NCBI GenBank assembly: GCA_949361645.1
Contig: OX442425.1
Location: 2,224,171-2,288,170, forward strand
Reading direction: 5' to 3'
DNA from: Spongilla lacustris
Taxonomy: Eukaryota > Porifera > Demospongiae > Spongillida > Spongillidae
DNA length: 64,000 nt
In this document: one piece after another, positions 38,201 to 47,200 of the stretch
How the letters are laid out: the number at the start of each line of letters is the position of its first letter
Position numbering within the stretch: position 1 is the first letter of the stretch
Notes under the pieces: generated by a model
The model's database searches: none
What the model saw: the letters and a program-made list of their open reading frames with translations, nothing else
What the model was told of the DNA's origin: nothing
Program-made: the position numbers and the translations under genes

Positions 38201-41200
38201 TGCATGTAAGCACTCTTAGTACAGGCAGGAGAGTACTGTGTATGTAAGCACTCTTAGTACAGGCAGGAGAGTACTGTGCATGTAAGCACTTTTAGTAGAG
38301 GCAGGAGAGTACTGTGCATGTAAGCACTCTTAGTACAGGCAGGAGAGTACTGTGCATGTAAGCACTCTTAGTACAGGCAGGAGAGTACTGTGCATGTAAG
38401 CACTCTTAGTACAGGCAGGAGAGTACTGTGCATGTAAGCACTCTTAGTACAGGCAGGAGTACTGTGCATGTAAGCACTCTCAGTACAGGCAGGAGAGTGC
38501 TGTGCATGTAAGCACTCTTAGTACAGGCAGGAGAGTACTGTATATGTAAGCACTCTTAGTACAGGCAGGAGAGTACTGTGCATGTAAGCACTCTTAGTAC
38601 AGGCAGGAGAGTACTGTGCATGTAAGCACTCTTAGTACAGACAGGAGTACTGTGCATGTAAGCACTCTTAGTACAGGCAGGAGAGTGCTGTGCATGTAAG
38701 CACTCTTAGTACATATGTAAGCACTCTTAGTACAGGCAGGAGAGTACTGTGCATGTAAGCACTCTTAGTATAGGCAGGAGAGTACTGTGCATGTAAGCAC
38801 TCTTAGTACAGGCAGGAGAGTACTGTGCATGTAAGCACTCTTAGTACAGGCAGGAGAGTACTGTGTATGTAAGCACTCTTAGTACAGGCAGGAGAGTACT
38901 GTGTTTGTAAGCACTCTTAGTACAGGCAGGAGAGTACTGTGTATGTAAGCACTCTTAGTACAGGCAGGAGAGTACTGTGTATGTAAGCACTCTTAGTACA
39001 GGCAGGAGAGTACTGTGCATGTAAGCACTCTTAGTACAGGCAGGAGAGTGCTGTGCATGTAAGCACTCTTAGTACAGGCAGGAGAGTACTGTGTATGTAA
39101 GCACTCTTAGTACAGGCAGGAGAGTACTGTGCATGTAAGCACTCTTAGTACAGGCAGGAGAGTACTGTGCATGTAAGCACTCTTAGTACAGGCAGGAGTA
39201 CTGTGCATGTAAGCACTCTTAGTACAGGCAGGAGAGTGCTGTGCATGTAAGCACTCTTAGTACAGGCAGGAGAGTACTGTGTATGTAAGCACTCTTAGTA
39301 CAGGCAGGAGAGTACTGTGCATGTAAGCACTCTTAGTATAGGCAGGAGAGTACTGTGCATGTAAGCACTCTTAGTACAGGCAGGAGAGTGCTGTGCATGT
39401 AAGCACTCTTAGTACAGGCAGGAGAGTACTGTGTATGTAAGCACTCTTAGTATAGGCAGGAGAGTACTGTGCATGTAAGCACTCTTAGTACAGGCAGGAG
39501 AGTACTGTGCATGTAAGCACTCTTAGTACAGGCAGGAGAGTACTGTGTATGTAAGCACTCTTAGTACAGGCAGGAGAGTACTGTGTATGTAAGCACTCTT
39601 AGTACAGGCAGGAGAGTACTGTGTATGTAAGCACTCTTAGTACAGGCAGGAGAGTACTGTGTATGTAAGCACTCTTAGTACAGGCAGGAGAGTACTGTGC
39701 ATGTAAGCACTCTTAGTAGAGGCAGGAGAGTACTGTGCATGTAAGCACTCTTAGTACAGGCAGGAGAGTACTGTGCATGTAAGCACTCTTAGTACAGGCA
39801 GGAGAGTACTGTGCATGTAAGCACTCTTAGTACAGGCAGGAGAGTACTGTGCATGTAAGCACTCTTAGTACAGGCAGGAGAGTACTGTGCATGTAAGCAC
39901 TCTTCCCTGTAAGCCCAAGCTCATTATTTGGACATGTGTGCTGCAGTTGTTGCATGAGTTGTGCTTTATCATCTGCGTGACATTCTGAAGGTGGTGTGTG
40001 TTGTAGTGTTTACTGTCATGTGTACACTACTTACTGTCACGTTGTGTGCACAACATGTACGATGTACATGTTGTTATTGTATGTGCGTGCATGTAGGTGT
40101 CATCTCATTAAAGTGGGGGACAGCATCAAGGAAGTATATTGCAATGTGGCGGTCAAATTAAGCGGCAATATCGCGGTCCACGCACTAATACAGAGCTTTT
40201 TTATCTGCGATATTGAAGTAAAGTTTTTCCTTAATTTTACCACTGTTTAGGGCTTAAATTTTTCAAGTTAAAAAATGATTTATTATTAAAATTCAATTTT
40301 TAGGACTGAATTTGGTACCGCGTTGATTTTTTTCCCACTGAAATCGGTTTCTATGGGATTTGAGACATCCAAAACAACTTTTAGCATATTTATCTTGTGT
40401 TCTGTTCTTAAGATACACATTTCTAAAGTTTTTCCGCATTTTGATTGAGTCCACGTGCGGTTGCAAAACCAACTATGAATACATTAATCTCTTCAATCCC
40501 TGTAGAACAGAGAAACAACTTTAGGAACTGTTTATTTTAAGAAAGGAACATAGAAAAAATATGGTAAAAGTTTGGGATGTCTCAAATCCCATAGAAACCG
40601 ATTTCAGTGGGAAAAAATCAACGTGGTACCAAATTCAGTCCTGAATTTTAATAATAAATCATTTTTTAACTTGAAAAATTTAAGCCCTAAACAGTGGTAA
40701 AATTAAGGAAAAACTTTACTTCAATATCGCAGATAAAAAAGCTCTCTATTAGTGCGTGGACCGCGATATTGCCGCTTAATTTGACCGCCACATTGCAATA
40801 TACTTCCTTGATGCTGTCCCCCACTTTAGTTTGGCTTGTGCCTGTGTATATTGTACATGTAGAGCTGCACTTTCACCACTAGTTTGGCTTGTGCCTGTGT
40901 ACATGTAGAGCTGCACTTTCACCACTAGTTTGGCTTGTGCCTGTGTACATGTAGAGCTGCACCTTCACCACTAGTTTGGCTTGTGCCTGTGTACATGTAG
41001 AGCTGCATCTTCACCACTAGTTTGGCTTGTGCCTGTGTAGAGCTGCACTTTCACCACTAGTTTGGCTTGTGTCTGTGTACATGTAGAGCAGCACTTTCAC
41101 CACTAGTTTGGCTTGTGCCTGTGTAGAGCTGCACTGTCACCACTAGTTTGGCTTGCACTTGCAGTTGGTGAGCTCCAAGCAAAGTTGGCATCAATGACAT

Positions 41201-44200
41201 CATTGGGAAGTATACCTCTAGCAGGTCCTCCCCCTCCACCTCCTCCTCCTCCTCCTCCAATGATGCGTGGTGGTGGTCCTCCACCTCCCCCTCCTCCTCC
41301 TCCACCTCCAATGATGGGCGGTGGCCCACCCCCTCCCCCTCCTCCTCCTCCTCCCAAGCTTCCTCAGGGCGGCGGCCCACCTCCTCCTCCTCCCCCTCCA
41401 CCTGCAGGGGGTGAGTTGAGATGCATTGTAGTTTGGGTGTGGTGCAATAAATAGAAATAAGTGAACGTTTGGATTGTGCAAGTGGCTTGTACAGAGATTT
41501 GGGTGATTAATTTGTACTACAGTACCTCCACATGTACACCTCTCTATTGTTGTATAGTACAGTTATATAGAATTTAATAACTAATGGAAATGTTTACATG
41601 TCAGTACTATTAGTTATTAGTGGATAAATGAACATAAACAATGTGAATATGTATCTTAAACTAGAAATACATGTAACACTTATGGTTTAACAAGGTTTGT
41701 CATAAACCATGAACCTGCTAGATTAAATCTAAATGTTATCCTTATAGATCTAAATTTCAAGTACGATTTTAAAGATGTACATGTATTGTGATAACACTTA
41801 TGGTTTAACGTAAACTTTAACTTGTAAAAACATTATGTGATTACATCATACACACCTACATGTACCTGTACACATCTGTATGTCACACAGAGGGTACTGT
41901 ACACACCTACACCTCTGTATGTCATGTACAGAGGGTACTGTACACACCTACACCTCTGTATGTCATGTACAGAGGGTACTGTGCACACCTACACCTCTGT
42001 ATGTCATGTACAGAGTGTACTGTACACACTTACACCTCTGTATGTCATGTACAGAGGGTACTGTACACACCTACACCTCTGTATGTCATGTACAGAGGGT
42101 ACTGTACACACCTACACCTCTGTATGTCATGTACAGAGGGTATTGTACACATCTACACCTCGGTATGTCATGTACAGAGGGTACTGTGCACACCTACACC
42201 TCTGTATGTCATGTACAGAGTGTACTGTACACACTTACACCTCTGTATGTCATGTACAGAGGGTACTGTACACACCTACACCTCTGTATGTCATGTACAG
42301 AGGGTATTGTACACATCTACACCTCGGTATGTCATGTACAGAGGGTATTGTACACACTTACACCTCTGTATGTCATGTACAGAGGGTACTGTACACACCT
42401 ACACCTCTGTATGTCATGTACAGAGGGTATTGTACACACCTACACCTCGGTATGTCATGTACAGAGGGTATTGTACACATCTACACCTCTGTATGTCATG
42501 TACAAAGGGTACTGTACACACCTACACCTCGGTATGTCATGTACAGAGGGTATTGTATACACCTACACCTCTGTATGTCATGTACAGAGGGTACTGTACA
42601 CACCTACACCTCTGTATGTCATGTACAGAGGGTACTCATGTACAAAGGGTATTGTACACACCTACACCTCTATATGTCATGTACAGAGGGTAGTGTACAC
42701 ACCTACACCTCTGTATGTCATGTACAGAGGGTACTGTACACACCTACACCTGTATGTGTCATGTACAGAGGGTATTATACACACCTACACCTCTATATGT
42801 CATGTACAGAGGGTATTGTACACACCTACACCTCTGTATGTCATGTACAGAGGGTACTGTACACACCTACATGTACACCTCTGTTTGTCATGTATAGAGG
42901 GTACTGTACACACTTACGCCTCTGTATGTCATGTACAGAGGGTACTGTACACACCTACACCTCAGTATGTCATGTACAGAGGGTACTGTGCACACGTACA
43001 CCTCTGTATGTCATGTACAGAGGGTACTGTACACACCTACACCTCAGTATGTCATGTACAGAGGGTACTGTACACACTTACACCTCTGTATGGAGTCCTT
43101 TGTTTCCTGTCCTGTAGGAGTTCCTCCACCCCCATCAGCTGGGCTTGACATTGGAAGTGTTACGTAAGTAGGCTAAATGTGATTGGTGGCTTCTGTTAAT
43201 TGCACTTTTGTGGACAGGTTGAAGAAAGTCAACAAAGTGAAAAGTGAAGGTAAGCTGTTTGGTGTGTTTGTGTACACATAACACAGTGTACATAGCACAC
43301 ATGTGAGATGGCCTGTCTACATGCACATGTACAGTGTGCACAGCACATGTACAGTGTGCACAGCACATGTACAGTGTGCACAGCACATGTACAATGTGCA
43401 CAGCACATGTACAGTGTGCACAGCACATGTATAGTGTGCACAGCACATGTACAGTGTGCACAGCACATGTACAGTGTGCACAGCACATGTACAGTGTGCA
43501 CAGCACATGTACAGTGTGCACAGCACATGTACAGTGTGCACAGCACATGTACAGTGTGCACAGCACATGTACAGTGTGCACAGCACATGTACAGTGTGCA
43601 CAGCACATGTACAGTGTGCACAGCACATGTACAGTGTGCACAGCACATGTACAGTGTGCACAGCACATGTACAGTGTGCATAGCACATGTACAGTGTTGT
43701 GCAGTGTGCACAGCATGATGGACCTACATATGTGGCATGATGGACCTACATATGTGGCATGATGGACCTACATATGTGGCATGATGGACCTACATATGTG
43801 GCATGATGGACCTACATATGTGGCATGATGGACCTACATATGTGGCAACATGATGGACCTACATATGTGGCATGATGGACCTACATATGTGGCATCATGA
43901 TGGCACTACATACATGTATGTGGCATGATGGACCTACATATGTGGCATGATGGACCTACATATCATATGTAGGTCCATCATGCCACATACATGTATGTAG
44001 GTCCATCATGCCACATATGTAGGTCCATCATGCCACATATGTATATGTGGCATGATGGACTTACATATGTGGCATGATGGACTTACATATGTGGCATGAT
44101 GGACCTACATACATGTATGTGGTATGATGATGGACCTACGTATTTAGCACGATGGGCCTACTAGTGACATACTGCCATCTGTATTCCATTTATTTATTGT

Positions 44201-47200
44201 TGAGGACTGTTGCCAAATTAGATTAACTGCAGACTTGTACCCGAGTTCACATTAGTTTCATTTTGGTGTCCATTGCAAAATGTTAATGAACTTGAACTGT
44301 TGTTTCTTTTTAAAAATAATACTATGTCTGTTGTTGACATATATCTACAGAGCCCGTTGATCCCATGGCTGCTGCCCTGGAGAGGATCAAGTCGGGAGGT
44401 TTTGCCTTGAAGAAAGCTGCAGCAGTAAGCATCTCCAATTAAAGCTAATCTTTTCACAACCTTTAAAAAAAATCTTTTTTTTTGTTGTAGCAAAATGAGG
44501 GAAAGAAAGAAGGTGATGTCTGTATACATACATGTGCATTGTATGCCAACACCACGTACATGTACTGTATAGTGCACATCTCCACATGTGTGCAGTGTGC
44601 ACATATGATTTGACCATTGGTCTATTGCCCTAGATGCGGACCCCATGGCTGCCATGATAGAAAGGATCAAATCGGGTAATCCATTGCTCAAAAAGGTGGT
44701 GAGATCTCCCGTAAGCTTGTTGCCGTGGTATTGCATACATGTGTATGTCCACATGATGCCCGTGGTTCTCACTTTAGGCTGAGACTACTGGTGCTAAGAA
44801 GCCGGACGTTATGAACGAGATGGCAGCGCTTCTGGTGAGATTAAAAAAGGGGGGTTTGGGCCAGCAGCAATGCGATTCTGCCATTTTATGTGCTGCCTGA
44901 TGCCACATGAGCATGTCTGTGTGATGTGTTGCACTAAGCCTACCTAGGGTTGGAGATGCACCATACAGGTGTCTACAGGTGGAATTTAACTGCATGTACA
45001 TTTACATTCTGCAGGGAGCTATTTGGTTATGTGTGCATGTACACATACATGTGGTGCATGTGTATGTGTACATGTACCACATATTATACATACACCTGTA
45101 CCTGTGTGTACCATACTTTGGTTCTAACCTTTTAGGCTAATCGTAAGGTGAAAAAGTCTCCTGTATTGCCACCTGCAAGAGATAGGACCACTGCTGGTAC
45201 CACACAAGTGAGCAATGAGCTGCAGAAGAGATTCCAGAAAAGACAGGCGCTTCAAGGGGAAGGTGAAAGGAGGGGGATGATGGAAGGGATGGTGGAAGGG
45301 GAGGTGTTATGTGTGATGGAGTGGGGATGATAGGAATGGAGAGGCAATAGTTGGGTGATTACAGCAGAAGGTGGTAGAGAGGTGAATTGGAGGGAGATGA
45401 GGTGGGAGGTATAATAAATGGAAGCATAGGATTTGAAGCTACATGTATATGTACATGTTCACATGTACATGTACATGTATAATTATGAAGGGCATGGAGG
45501 ACATACATGTATCAGTGCAGCGGTTCAGGGTTCATTGTAGCATTTATTGGAGTTGTACCAAAAACCTCAGCTCAAACAGTTGCCACGGCAGCAGCCCAGC
45601 CCTCCACTGTGGCAGTTCCGCTATTGCCTCAAGAGCTTCCGGCCGCGCCCCTCACCCCATCCCACCCCTCTGTGGTTGATGAACAGAGGATCAGTGCAGA
45701 GCAGCACAGAGCCACAGACAAGGACAATGGCACAAGGTTGCAAGATACGAGCTCTGATGATGGATCTGTCAGCCCTCATGCACACTCACCAACTACAAAG
45801 TACGTACAGTTATGTTGTAATCATATCTGTAACGTTTGTGTTGTGTTGGGGGGATACTTGGCAGGATGATTTTATGTTTGTTTACTGTCGCCCAGGTTTC
45901 CGTCGGTATTGGAGAGAAAAGCCAGCTTGATTGCAATCAGCACAGTGCCATCGGTGCAGGTAAATTCTCCTACTTCGAGTCCCAGCAAGGTTGCAATACC
46001 TCCTGTCTTCGGTAAGCTACTATTGATAGTTGTGCATGTGCATCTTCAAATTGTGTAGGTTGTGTACACCTGTTTGACGAGATACATGTACAGTACATCT
46101 ACATGTATACAATGTACATGTACATGTATATGTAAATCATGTCTGAAAGGTATTTCCTTTAACGGCTTAGCTCACATAGAACTTCCATACATCATTATTC
46201 CTTCTGTAAGGGACAGCTTCATTTTTGAAATGTATCAGTGTGAGTAGTTACAATGTAAATGTAAAGCCTTAACCCTGTGTAAAAAGGGCTGTTATACACT
46301 AGTGTATAACATCAATTTGTATAACACTGCCTATTGGGACATTAGATGCACTTACATGTATACACAATAACGTCCTATACGGTCATGTAAGAATCATTTT
46401 GTGGAGGACATTTCAGACCTCCAAAATATCACAGATTTGAAGTCTTGCCCTGTGGGTATAAATTTATACAAAGAAAATGGTTGCTGTATTGTTAGTTTAA
46501 ATAATTTGTCATCTCTGAATGCATCAAACCTCCAGATGAATGTAACAAAAATGGTAACTGTCACGAGAACTTAGGGTAGCAACAGGTGCACATGTACCAT
46601 CATTAGGGTAGCTACAGGTGCACATGTACCATCATTAGGGTAGCTACAGGTGAACATGTACCATCATTACCTTTTGCGTCAGGGATGGGTTTGTACCTGG
46701 AATGTAACACTGCAGCATCTTAATAATTGAGAAGGCTATTTGAGCTTTAAAATGCAGCCTTTGGTCTTTATTGATGTCTATCTGCATTTACATGTACATG
46801 TATTAACAGAAAATGAAAACTGCCCTGGTACAGGTATGTGCTCCATGGAGCCCAATATTGCAAGCTGCTCTTTACTTCATCGTAGCATAAAAATTCTTTC
46901 CATCATCCACGTTGCTTTGACAATCGTTTTCACAAATGTGTCCAACTTTGGCAGGCCGTACATGTCCCTAAACTCAGAATATACATGTACATGTAGGCTT
47001 GCATAAGTCTAGCTGATACAGACAGACATACTAAACTCATTTACATGTACATGTAGTTGTGCCCATGATAGCATTAAACACCCAGGTAACTCATGTTAGT
47101 ACAGCTGTATTGTACATGTCTCGTTATGAATTGCACGTGTATTGCTGTACATGTAGTCAGAGCTGATGCTAAGGGGCACATGCAGTTGTTAGTAGCATTG

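Noticed and set aside
38070..39903. CRISPR-like regular array of 38-bp repeats
   Set aside because: Units are directly adjacent with no unique spacers, in an animal-type intron; it is a minisatellite.
41837..43148. Three overlapping ORFs of 277-426 codons
   Set aside because: A 41-bp repeat without stops in any plus frame; the peptides are the same sequence in rotating frames, and the region is flanked by good intron borders.
43135..43718. Cys-rich metallothionein-like ORFs
   Set aside because: Cys spacing is fixed by the 20-bp repeat and both strands are open; no start or domain context.
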